From positions 86,531-150,530 of the forward strand of contig NZ_MLHL01000006.1 of NCBI RefSeq assembly GCF_002000545.1: 64,000 nt of DNA, given 5' to 3'. Positions 16,582 to 24,280 of this stretch are shown one piece after another. This stretch comes from Rodentibacter trehalosifermentans (GTDB lineage: Bacteria > Pseudomonadota > Gammaproteobacteria > Enterobacterales > Pasteurellaceae). The notes below the pieces were generated by a model. The model saw only the letters and a program-made list of their open reading frames with translations, was not told the origin of the DNA and ran no database searches. The position numbers were made by a program, and so were the translations under genes. Positions within the stretch are counted from its first letter, which is position 1. Every line of letters begins with the position of its first letter.

Positions 16582-17051
16582 AAAATATTCTCAGCAAGAA
16601 TGTCTTCCCTAGTTAATCTCAAGTGAACCGGGGAGGTTCTCATTTTTGCTCTAATTCTTTGAATCTCCATAAATTTTGGCCAAGTTTTATACTGTTCTAG
16701 ATATCCGAGAGCAATAGTAGTAAAAACAACTTTATTTTGTATCTTCATTAAATCGGATAAAACAGATTCGAGTTCTTCATCACCAATTGACTCAATGCAC
16801 AAAATATCATTATTTGATAGATTCTCTAAACATTTTTTAAAGTCTGATATACTCTCAATTATTCTATAATTATCACATTGCTTTTTTAGCATTCTAATTA
16901 ATGTGGATTTCCCAACAGCAATTTCTCCTGAAATAATGATGAGGTTACGATTGGTGAAAATTTCTATTTTATTTTTTGTATAGTTTTCAAGTCTTTCATC
17001 AAATTTTAATTTTGGGTCAAATCTTTCATTGAATAATGATATATCGAGCAT
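16578..17051 (-). CDS. Small P-loop NTPase, unknown
   Basis: A 157-residue protein with a Walker A motif (G-E-I-A-V-G-K-S) near residues 40-47 and a hydrophobic-acidic Walker B-like strand (N-D-I-L-C-I-E-S-I) near 87-95, then a V-V-F-T-T-I sensor-like strand. It resembles the core of a small AAA-type ATPase reduced to its nucleotide-binding part. It follows the membrane protein and rdgC on the same strand, 101 bases from the former. AAGGA precedes the ATG. Function unknown; DNA packaging, signalling or defence are all possible. Confidence 0.6.
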   Translation of the reverse strand: MLDISLFNERFDPKLKFDERLENYTKNKIEIFTNRNLIIISGEIAVGKSTLIRMLKKQCDNYRIIESISDFKKCLENLSNNDILCIESIGDEELESVLSDLMKIQNKVVFTTIALGYLEQYKTWPKFMEIQRIRAKMRTSPVHLRLTREDILAENIF

Positions 17052-17152
17052 GCTATATCCTTCTTAAATATGTTATTTATGGATTAATGAATGTTGAGGT
17101 TAGATAAATTAACATTTTTGATGGCGAATTCATTTTTCAGTAGGATAGCCAT

Positions 17153-17374
17153 CTACCTTGGTGAGGTTTTATCTATTATCTCTTTTAATTTATTTTCTAA
17201 TTCTTTTCTCTGGTTATTCTTCTGTAAGGTCATAGTAAAAACAATAATCTGTATTATTAAAGTAGATAATGCTATATAGGTATATACATTAATTCCTTCT
17301 TTTATGAAGTTTAGTATTAATGCTATAAAAAGCATTGTTATTGTCATTAAAGTAAAAATTGTTGTATTTTTCAT
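17153..17374 (-). CDS. Small two-segment membrane protein
   Basis: A 73-residue protein with hydrophobic segments at about residues 5-24 and 31-49 and a basic, helical C-terminal tail (Q-K-N-N-Q-R-K-E-L-E-N-K-L). Its ATG overlaps the stop codon of rdgC by one base (TAATG), so it is translationally coupled. The hairpin membrane topology recalls holin-like or sensor partners of small ATPases, but no family is recognised. Confidence 0.55.
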   Translation of the reverse strand: MKNTTIFTLMTITMLFIALILNFIKEGINVYTYIALSTLIIQIIVFTMTLQKNNQRKELENKLKEIIDKTSPR

Positions 17375-18285
17375 TATTGTTCTCTCTTTTTTTCACCGCC
17401 AAATTCATTCAATAAATATTGAGTTAATTTGGCAAGAATTCCTGTCATTAGTACAAAATCTGCATCAAAACGTTGAGCAAAATCCTCTTTCAAAATGTCA
17501 TCATTTTTTTCTAACACAACATCGGCAAATCTTAAGCGTTTAAGCGTGCAATCTTCATGAATGACAAAATTCAAGTGGTCTTCCCAATCTAAAGAGAGTT
17601 TTGTGACGGTTTTTCCCTTCTGGAAATGAGAGAGCATTTCCTCATTTTCAAGCGGTTGCTTTTTACAACGAATTACACTGTCTTCTTGACTGCCACGCAA
17701 TTCTGCTTCATCCAACATAGTCAACCAATCAGGTAAGCTATTTTGTGTAATCCAATTTGTTAAAACAGTGCTTGGTTCATTAGTAAAAGCAAGCGGCACA
17801 ACAGGTAGTGAACCTAACGATTTACGCAGCAACGCCAAGGAATCTTCCGCACTTTTATTTGATGTGGCATCTACATAAATAAGGTTATTTTCCGTATCAA
17901 TCCATAATGCAGTATGTTGGTTTCTACTGAATGCACGAGGCAATAAATTCATCACTACATCATCTTTTAAGGCTTGCTTTTCAGTTTTTTTCAGTTTGCG
18001 GTTTTCTTTTTGCTCCAGGCTTTTAATACGTTTCTCCAATTCTTGGTTTACTACATTTGCCGGTAGCATTTTTTCTTCCTTGTTTGCCGTCAATAAAATC
18101 TGCTTTCCTACGGAAAAATACAGTAAATTTGAATCTCGCAACGGTGAAACCCAACCAAATTTACTCATATCTAGCGCACCGCAAGGAACATAAGCACAAT
18201 CGTTCAGTTGATTTTGTAATTGTGTTAAATCCCAATTAAGAGATTTTGTTAAACGATAAATAATTGCATTTTTAAACCAAAACAT
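17374..18285 (-). CDS. rdgC: Recombination-associated protein RdgC (ICE copy)
   Basis: A 303-residue protein matching RdgC along its length: the start M-F-W-F-K-N-A-I-I-Y-R, the F-G-W-V-S-P-L segment near residue 43, and the family L-D-W-E-D-H-L-N-F-V segment near 225. RdgC forms a ring dimer that binds double-stranded DNA and restrains RecA. A copy on an ICE could protect incoming or excised DNA from recombination. It heads a minus-strand group with the coupled membrane protein and a P-loop NTPase. RdgC also occurs as a chromosomal gene in gammaproteobacteria, so this may be a second copy. Confidence 0.92.
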   Translation of the reverse strand: MFWFKNAIIYRLTKSLNWDLTQLQNQLNDCAYVPCGALDMSKFGWVSPLRDSNLLYFSVGKQILLTANKEEKMLPANVVNQELEKRIKSLEQKENRKLKKTEKQALKDDVVMNLLPRAFSRNQHTALWIDTENNLIYVDATSNKSAEDSLALLRKSLGSLPVVPLAFTNEPSTVLTNWITQNSLPDWLTMLDEAELRGSQEDSVIRCKKQPLENEEMLSHFQKGKTVTKLSLDWEDHLNFVIHEDCTLKRLRFADVVLEKNDDILKEDFAQRFDADFVLMTGILAKLTQYLLNEFGGEKKREQ

Positions 18286-18440
18286 AATCAGCTCCCATAT
18301 TTTGCTATTATCAGAATCATAGCGGTTTGTATAAAAATAGCAGTGATAAATTATCTCGAAGTTGTAGAGAGTTTTTTATTTAATTGGATGGGTCGATGAG
18401 TAACATTGAATTGAAGCAAATTTCTTAAATTGTAGAGATA

Positions 18441-18749
18441 ATGAAGCTGCATATATTCTTTTTAAGCATTCTATTGATACCGGTTAGTCTCGTTGCAAAT
18501 ATTCGTGATCCGCATGAAGGGGGGATTTGTCACGTTGAGGCAGAATATTTTTACCCTGGTATTTGGGAAAAATATGGGGAAAATGAACTCATTTGTAACT
18601 ATTGGCAGTTTCTGAGTGAAATAGATAAAGAAATGCTTGAATCTGAGTTAAATGAGGATACTAATGAAGTTGGGTATGATGAAACTGAAGTTGATAATAG
18701 CGATTATGATTCTGTAGATGAAATGGATGGGAAAGATACGGAAGATTAA
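18441..18749 (+). CDS. Small secreted acidic protein, unknown
   Basis: A 102-residue protein with a signal peptide (MKLHIF, hydrophobic to about residue 19, likely cleavage after A19 in V-A-N) and a strongly acidic, Asp/Glu/Asn-rich C-terminal third. Two cysteines (I-C-H and I-C-N) may form a disulfide. It stands alone, facing away from rdgC. Such acidic periplasmic proteins may bind cations or mimic DNA, but this is guesswork. Family not recognised. Confidence 0.6.
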   Translation: MKLHIFFLSILLIPVSLVANIRDPHEGGICHVEAEYFYPGIWEKYGENELICNYWQFLSEIDKEMLESELNEDTNEVGYDETEVDNSDYDSVDEMDGKDTED

Positions 18750-18826
18750 CTGTTCGATCTTCCAATTCAGAGTTTTTCAAGACATTTCACAAAACTATTT
18801 GCTCAGACTGCCAAATTTAGGTTTGT

Positions 18827-18944
18827 AAAAGGAAAAAGCCAAGGGAGGCCCTATCGGGCCAAGGGGAAATTTTCAAGGGTAAATCCGTTTCCAGGGGAAA
18901 CGGGCTTACCCGAAAAGGCAAAAGGGCTAAAGAGCCTTTTTCCT
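18827..18944. other. Highly structured intergenic element (multi-hairpin)
   Basis: Outer arms AGGAAAAAGCC (18830-18840) and GCCTTTTTCCT (18934-18944) pair except for one mismatch. Inside are GGCCC/GGGCC (18847-18851 with 18856-18860) and a long hairpin with GGGTAA/TTACCC and CCGTTTCC/GGAAACGG arms (18877-18911). The right side includes a GGGCT/AGCCT stem with a T run, usable as a terminator. It could be a terminator, a small RNA, or an orphaned ICE leader of the 12-15 kb type. Confidence 0.5.
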
Positions 18945-19404
18945 ATACCTCACTAGACATCATCTCGTCATATAGTGATAAAATGTTAGGTATATCTCCA
19001 TCATTTGATGATATATCTAACTTAAAACATTTCGCCGTAGCAACATACATGGTATCAAAATTATATTTATCTAAACGTTTTTCTGTTCCATCAGATTTTG
19101 GTTGATAGCGTTTAGAATGTTTTTCTTTCTCATGTCTAAAAATATTGGTCGCTATATCTGTAATCGCCTTATCAATGTTAATAATTTCCAGTCCGGATAA
19201 AAATTTTTCTGCTTTCTCATATTCCGCCTTACTTTCTTTGGAATAATCATAAAATCGTAAAACTTCATGTCGAATTAATGGCGTAGTAAAGAAAATAACA
19301 TCACCAAATTTATATTGTTGTTTAAACCATTCAATATCGTTAGGATTACCTTTTAGAATATTAATGATTTTATTGGTATCTAATAAGATTTTCTTCATAT
19401 CCAT
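18943..19404 (-). CDS. PIN-domain protein (VapC-like) partnered with an AAA ATPase
   Basis: A 153-residue protein. The start K-I-L-L-D-T-N-K-I-I-N-I-L gives the first PIN acidic residue, R-H-E-V-L-R-F the second, N-F-D-T-M-Y-V-A-T-A the third, and S-N-D-G-D-I the last, in the spacing of a PIN ribonuclease. It begins directly after the ATPase stop, so the two are coupled; ATG 19398, with AGG seven bases upstream, is an alternative start. Paired with an ABC/OLD-like ATPase this looks more like a two-gene defence module than a simple VapBC pair. Confidence 0.7.
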   Translation of the reverse strand: MDMKKILLDTNKIINILKGNPNDIEWFKQQYKFGDVIFFTTPLIRHEVLRFYDYSKESKAEYEKAEKFLSGLEIINIDKAITDIATNIFRHEKEKHSKRYQPKSDGTEKRLDKYNFDTMYVATAKCFKLDISSNDGDIPNILSLYDEMMSSEV

Positions 19405-19406
19405 AC

Positions 19407-20536
19407 CTAATTAGTTATTCCTAGAGTATCAAATAAATTATTTTGTTGTTTTTCAGAACGTTCGGATTGAATGTTATCTAGTTTAATTTTATTCAAATTG
19501 ACGTTAAATGCAGTAGAGAGTAAATCAACAAATGCCTCATTACTTGGGTTGGAAATTTCTTTATTTTTAACAATGCCATTTTCATTAACTAATTGATATG
19601 CTTTACCGTTGTATAACTGAGATAATACTAATGACGAATGCGTAGCAACAATAAAGACGGTATTAGGGAAGATTTTATTAAGTATAGGCAATATCCTTGT
19701 TTGCCAACTAATATGTAAATGACTTTCAATTTCATCAATTAACACAACGCCTATTTCATTTTCAATATCCGTTGAATTTGTGAAAAATGAATAACCTGAT
19801 ACTATGGATTGTACGATTCTAATTAAGGAGGTAAACCCGGTGCTGAGTTCTTTTAAATTTCTTTTTTGACCATCTATCGTAAATTCAACAGAGTTTCCAC
19901 CCGGTATGGAAAAAGATCTTTTATCGTTACTAATGCGTTCATCAATTTTATTTAAAATATTAAGAACGGATAGTAGCTCAATCTCTCTATTATCAATTCC
20001 AGTTTGGTATTCATTAGTAGACATGGCTCGTTGAATAAACCATTCTGTAATAGAAGTATTATTAGGATTATTCATGTTTTTATATATATTTTCAAAATAC
20101 TCTCTTTTTCTTTCTTGATATTTTCCCAAGGGTTTTATACTTTCAATGTTTTTATCATTAATATATCCTCTTTCTTGTGCTGGAATATAGATAATAGGAA
20201 AGGATACAATCTTCTTGATTTTGTCAAATTCATTATAGGAATTTTTTTATGAGGCTCATCTTTCCAAAAGGAAAGATTATCAATTTTTGCTTTTTCAAAT
20301 ACTAGTTTTGGTTTTATTTCATGAAAAAGAACACTATCTTTAAGAAAGTATTGGTCATTTGAAAATAATAAGGATTGATATAAGCATTCTAATGCTTTTG
20401 TTTTACCAACCCCATTATTACCAATAAAAACATTTATTTTACTATTTGGGTCAAGATTAATAGATAATCGTTCAATTCCTTTTACTCCCCAAAACTCATA
20501 GGTTGAAGGAATTTTATTTACTTTTAGGTTGCTCAT
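19407..20536 (-). pseudogene. AAA (ABC/SMC-like) ATPase split by a frameshift in a T7 run
   Basis: The N-terminal part (20536 down to about 20249) carries Walker A (G-N-N-G-V-G-K-T). The C-terminal part carries the L-S-T-G-F-T signature-like segment, Walker B (V-V-L-I-D-E-I-E-S-H-L-H) and the A-T-H-S-S switch. They lie in different frames. One extra base in the T7 run at 20242-20248 restores a continuous protein of about 376 residues, with a conserved-looking I-Y-I-P-A-Q-E-R-G segment between. The break is an indel in a homopolymer: a real inactivation, slippage, or a sequencing error. It resembles AAA15-type defence ATPases. Confidence 0.75.
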
Positions 20537-20735
20537 ATTAACCTCTGTCTTTATCTATAAGCTAGATTTTGGTTTATTAAAGGTAATTTTCCCAATAGGG
20601 ATACACTATATTATTGCTTGTAAAGCCTTTAGATTAGTATAAAAAAATCAAAATGAAATTGCATTAACTTTCTGCTTTACCTCATTATTGCGTTCTTGTT
20701 GTAATAGGCAAAATATTAACAGGCTATCATCAAAA
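20537..20735. other. Intergenic region with inverted integrase-end-like repeat
   Basis: No gene is seen. It separates the ATPase (minus) from the relaxase (plus), so it holds both promoters. At 20611-20640 it carries an inverted relative of the repeats at 23604 and 29559. An origin of transfer near the relaxase is expected for such ICEs, but I cannot identify a nick site. Confidence 0.4.
20611..20640 (-). repeat. Inverted third copy of the integrase-end repeat core
   Basis: Read on the minus strand it holds the 17-mer TAAAGGCTTTACAAGCA, identical to the copy at 29578-29594 and one base off the copy at 23624-23640, with ATACTA upstream as in the 29.6-kb copy. Confidence 0.7.
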
Positions 20736-22712
20736 ATGCTCAAAAAGCTCATCACCGCATTGCGTATAACGCCCCCTCAAAAAACACAGACTGAGAAAAA
20801 TACATCTATTTCTAAAGGGTGGAACAAGCCATTATCTGCTTCAGAACTACTTAATACACCTCTAAGAGAACGGTATTTAACTGATATTTGGCAGAATGTA
20901 TCCATGACTCCCAAAATGTTTGATACGCTTTATCGTAAGCCAATAGAGCGGTATGCCGAAATTGTTCAATTACTTCCTGCATCAGAAAGTCATCATCATG
21001 CCCATAATGGGGGGATGCTTGATCATGGATTGGAAGTATTGTCTATTGCTGCAAAATTAAGACAAAATTATGTTCTACCGCCAAACTCTCCTCCCGAAGA
21101 ACAAGCTAAACAAAGAGATGTATGGACTGCTGTTGTCATTTATGCAGCATTATTACATGACCTAGGGAAAACAGCGGTCGATGTCGAAGTTATTTTAGAA
21201 GATCAAAGACGTTGGTTTCCTTGGCAAGGGAAAATAGATAGCCCATATCGTTTCCGTTATATTAAATCCCGAGATTATTCACTTCATCCTGTCATAGGGG
21301 GGGTATTTGCACAGCAATTTATTCCTCAAGAAGCATTGGATTGGTTAGCTGAATTTCCGGTAGCTTTTTCCACATTAATGTACTTTATTAGTGGACATTC
21401 AGATAAAGCCGGTGTTTTAGCAGATATTATTCAAAAAGCAGATCAAATTAGCGTGACAATGGCACTTGGTGGAGATATTCAAAAAATTGGAGAAAAAGCA
21501 CCGGTTTCTTTTGCGAAACAGTTACATATCGCATTGAAAGAAGTTATCAGCAATATGAAACTTAATGCGCCTAAAGGTGGCGGGGAAGGATGGCTAACCA
21601 ATGAAGGGCTATGGGTGTTAAGCAAAAGTACAACGGATAAAGTCAGAGCTTATTTAATGCAACAAGGTATCTCTGTTCCGGCTCAAAATAGCCGTGTATT
21701 TGATGAATTACAGGCACATAAATTAATTGAAGCAACGCCTGAAAATACAGCGATATGGTATGGAAAAATTGCCTCTAACAGTGGATGGCAGCCATCTGCT
21801 CCATTTACATTACTCAAGATATCTCCCAATGTTATATGGGAAGGCATTGATAGTCGCCCACCTTTATTTGATGGACTTGTCACAGTAACGGATAAAGAAG
21901 GTAACAATAAAATACAAGATGTTTCATTAGGAATTAATGAGACAACTGAAATATTGAGTAAAAATCATGATGAAACCAGTAATGAGTTTTTGTTGAGTGA
22001 TATTAATATCACACCAGATATTACATTAAATACTGGCACAAATGATAACAATATAAAACCTGAATCAGAATCTGATCCATTTGGCTCTTACTTAGACTTA
22101 TTTCCCACACTGGGTGAAAATAGTTCATCAGTGACGTTATCTTCCCATGAATCCGATAATATAAGTATTGAAACAGTAGAAGAACAATTATCTGAAACAG
22201 AGCAGGGTATAACATTGTTGAAAGAGGAAATAAGTAGCGTAGGGAGTGAGCAAAAGCCAAAAAGTCAAAAAAGTCCTATTTCAGAAGTAAAAATTAAGAA
22301 CAAGGTAATAGACAGTGGCGACTTATTAACAACTGAAAAATTTATCAAATGGGTAAAAGAGGGTATTATAGCTAAGTCCATTCACATTAATAAACCTGAT
22401 GCAAAATTGCATTTTGTGGAAAACCACTTGTTTATGGTTACACCGGCTATATTTCAGTTATATACACGAGAGAAGTTGGGGAGTGATAAGCAAGAGGATT
22501 GGGAATTCCTACAAAAAGAATTTCAAGATTTAGGTATCCATAAACGCTTCTATGCTGATGGAGACTCTTGGAACATCTGGTCTTGTGATGTGGTTGGGCA
22601 GAAAAAAACATCTTTATTGAGTGGATATCTTATTGAAGATGTAAAACTCTTTGTCGGAAATAAACCGGTATTCAATAATCACTGGTTAAAACTAAAAGGA
22701 AATATTCAATGA
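20736..22712 (+). CDS. MobH-type relaxase (TraI_2 domain)
   Basis: A 658-residue protein starting MLKKLITALR; the first in-frame ATG at 20736 is used, although an open TTG lies 48 bases upstream. Residues about 20-330 form the TraI_2 helicase-like/HD-type relaxase domain: S-H-H-H-A-H-N-G-G-M-L-D-H-G near 85-98 and L-L-H-D-L-G-K near 141, which supply the metal-binding His and Asp residues of MobH relaxases. The C-terminal part (about 555-658) resembles the TraI_2 C-terminal domain. It should nick oriT and pilot DNA transfer. The integrase starts at its stop codon (ATGA overlap). Confidence 0.92.
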   Translation: MLKKLITALRITPPQKTQTEKNTSISKGWNKPLSASELLNTPLRERYLTDIWQNVSMTPKMFDTLYRKPIERYAEIVQLLPASESHHHAHNGGMLDHGLEVLSIAAKLRQNYVLPPNSPPEEQAKQRDVWTAVVIYAALLHDLGKTAVDVEVILEDQRRWFPWQGKIDSPYRFRYIKSRDYSLHPVIGGVFAQQFIPQEALDWLAEFPVAFSTLMYFISGHSDKAGVLADIIQKADQISVTMALGGDIQKIGEKAPVSFAKQLHIALKEVISNMKLNAPKGGGEGWLTNEGLWVLSKSTTDKVRAYLMQQGISVPAQNSRVFDELQAHKLIEATPENTAIWYGKIASNSGWQPSAPFTLLKISPNVIWEGIDSRPPLFDGLVTVTDKEGNNKIQDVSLGINETTEILSKNHDETSNEFLLSDINITPDITLNTGTNDNNIKPESESDPFGSYLDLFPTLGENSSSVTLSSHESDNISIETVEEQLSETEQGITLLKEEISSVGSEQKPKSQKSPISEVKIKNKVIDSGDLLTTEKFIKWVKEGIIAKSIHINKPDAKLHFVENHLFMVTPAIFQLYTREKLGSDKQEDWEFLQKEFQDLGIHKRFYADGDSWNIWSCDVVGQKKTSLLSGYLIEDVKLFVGNKPVFNNHWLKLKGNIQ

Positions 22713-23619
22713 CAGTTTCAAATTTTGATGAATTATTAACTCAATTTTTTTATTTCGTGAATTAAGGCCCGATACAGAGAAAGCCTATCAAAAAGTCGTC
22801 AATCAGCTATTAAAGTTTTATCCTGATAAATCACCTCAAGCTCTAACAAAAGCTGATATAGTCCATTGGAGAGCTGAGGTTTTGTTTAGAATTAAGCCGG
22901 TTACATGGAATAATTATTGTCGACATTTGAAAAGCCTTTATAACTTTGCAATTGAGCAAAATTTTATAAAAAATAAGGATAACCCATTTAGAAAAATGAT
23001 GGTAAGAGAAGGTAATACTTCTCGAAAAGTCTTGGATGAAACTATCTTTAGGAAGATAGATTTACTTTTCAAAAGTGAAGAAAATCTACCTTCTCGCTTA
23101 AGACCTAAGTGGTTTATTCTATGTTTGATTAATGTATTAAAATACACAGGAATTCGACGTGCTCAGCTTGTAAAGTTGAGAATCAAGGATATCAATTTAT
23201 CAAGAAAAATGATTTGTATCCCATCACACATAAACAAAAATCACAAATATCACGAAATTCCTATTCCGCAGATACTTTTTAATGACTTTCAGAAGATTGC
23301 TGAGGAGTTAAGAAGAATAGGGGATGATGAAGATGCTCAATTTTTTAATGTAAATCGGTTTTCAACGACCAATTATCGCCAAGGTGAAATGATGAGTAAT
23401 CATCAGCTATCTCATATTTTTTATGTATTATCTAAAGAGATTCGTTGTAAAGTATCCCCTCATCGTTTTAGACATACTTTGGCAACAAAACTGATAAAAA
23501 ATAAAACGAGTATTTACGATGTAAAACGAATATTAGGGCATTCAGATTTGAAAGTGACGATGAGTTATATTGAAGAAGACCCAGAAGATCTTCGTTCTGC
23601 ATTAGATTCGGTGTATTAG
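22709..23619 (+). pseudogene. ICE tyrosine integrase, frameshifted in a T7 run near its start
   Basis: ATG at 22709 overlaps the relaxase stop by four bases. The frame closes after 18 codons, but adding one base to the T7 run at 22745-22751 gives a continuous integrase of about 303 residues. The restored N-terminal part is an SAM-like core-binding domain. The catalytic domain has T-G-I-R-R, P-H-R-F-R-H-T-L-A-T and L-G-H-S with the tyrosine in M-S-Y-I, the R-H-R-H-Y set. Without the extra base only a 245-residue protein from a TTG at 22882 could be made, missing most of the arm region. Real mutation or homopolymer error cannot be told apart here. Confidence 0.85.
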
Positions 23620-23700
23620 AATAAAGGCTTTGCAAGCAGTATAAAAAGTGTAGGATTGGATCCGTCAGTAGTGTTTTTTACTTCTGACGGATCTTCTTCA
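23604..23700 (+). repeat. Integrase-end repeat, copy 1
   Basis: Covers the last codons of the integrase, its stop and the following terminator. The first 60 bases match 29559 onward with about six or seven substitutions, nearly all transitions. It bounds the kanosamine-like cassette on the left. Confidence 0.85.
23659..23693 (+). terminator. Integrase terminator
   Basis: GATCCGTCAG (23659-23668) pairs perfectly with CTGACGGATC (23684-23693), followed by a TTCTTC tail. A weakened form with a T6 tail follows the second repeat copy at about 29617-29655. Confidence 0.75.
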
Positions 23701-24280
23701 TTAATTTGTAGTATCAAACTTCCTAAAACTGCTGACATCATCGTTCAAAAACCATTTTGCAGTAGATACTATGAAAATCCTATCGACTTTAGTTTCATAA
23801 TTGCTCGATGCTACTATTGTTATAGCTAGACAATGTTTGGCATATAAAACTATGCGCATGTCAGTATTCACATGCCCTTTGAGGGGATGTGAAGTATGAG
23901 ACATTTCTTATAGGGTAGCCTAAAAATCGCATGTTTCATGTGCGGATTGTTATTTCTGATCGAGGGTGCTATTGCTAAACCTTGTGAGAGTTAATTTTAA
24001 ACTATAAAAAGATTGTATTCTTATACTAGGAAAGAGAGGTTCAAAAGAGGAAACGATGGTTGGATTGGTATTTTTATCACTGTAATATTTGATTGAAAAT
24101 TCATTTTTAAAACAATACCGAGTCATTTCGACTCGGTATGATATACGGTTATACTTCACTAGCATTTACCTTTCTATATGGTGAAACTAGGAAGTTATAT
24201 ACAAAAGATCAACAACCTATAATATAAAAACGCTTTATTATGCGTAATAGGCTATATTCGTAACTGGTAAATTTTGTTAC
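23701..24280. other. Intergenic region between integrase and cassette
   Basis: Two short minus-strand open frames here have no ribosome site and no protein-like composition, so I see no gene. The only clear element is the terminator at 24115-24139. Base composition is A/T-rich with no uptake signals. Confidence 0.5.
24115..24139 (-). terminator. Terminator of the kanosamine-like operon
   Basis: ATACCGAGTC (24115-24124) pairs perfectly with GACTCGGTAT (24130-24139) across five bases. On the minus strand it is followed by TTGTTTT. It lies about 140 bases beyond the monooxygenase stop. Confidence 0.8.

Noticed and set aside
20242..20248. Programmed frameshift in the ATPase
   Set aside because: The T7 run lacks a downstream structure or slippery heptamer in the right frame, and a similar lesion occurs in the integrase; mutation or base-calling error is simpler.
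23701..24165. Two short minus-strand open frames (67 and 71 codons)
   Set aside because: No ribosome site, unusual residue mix, and one spans the operon terminator; treated as non-coding.
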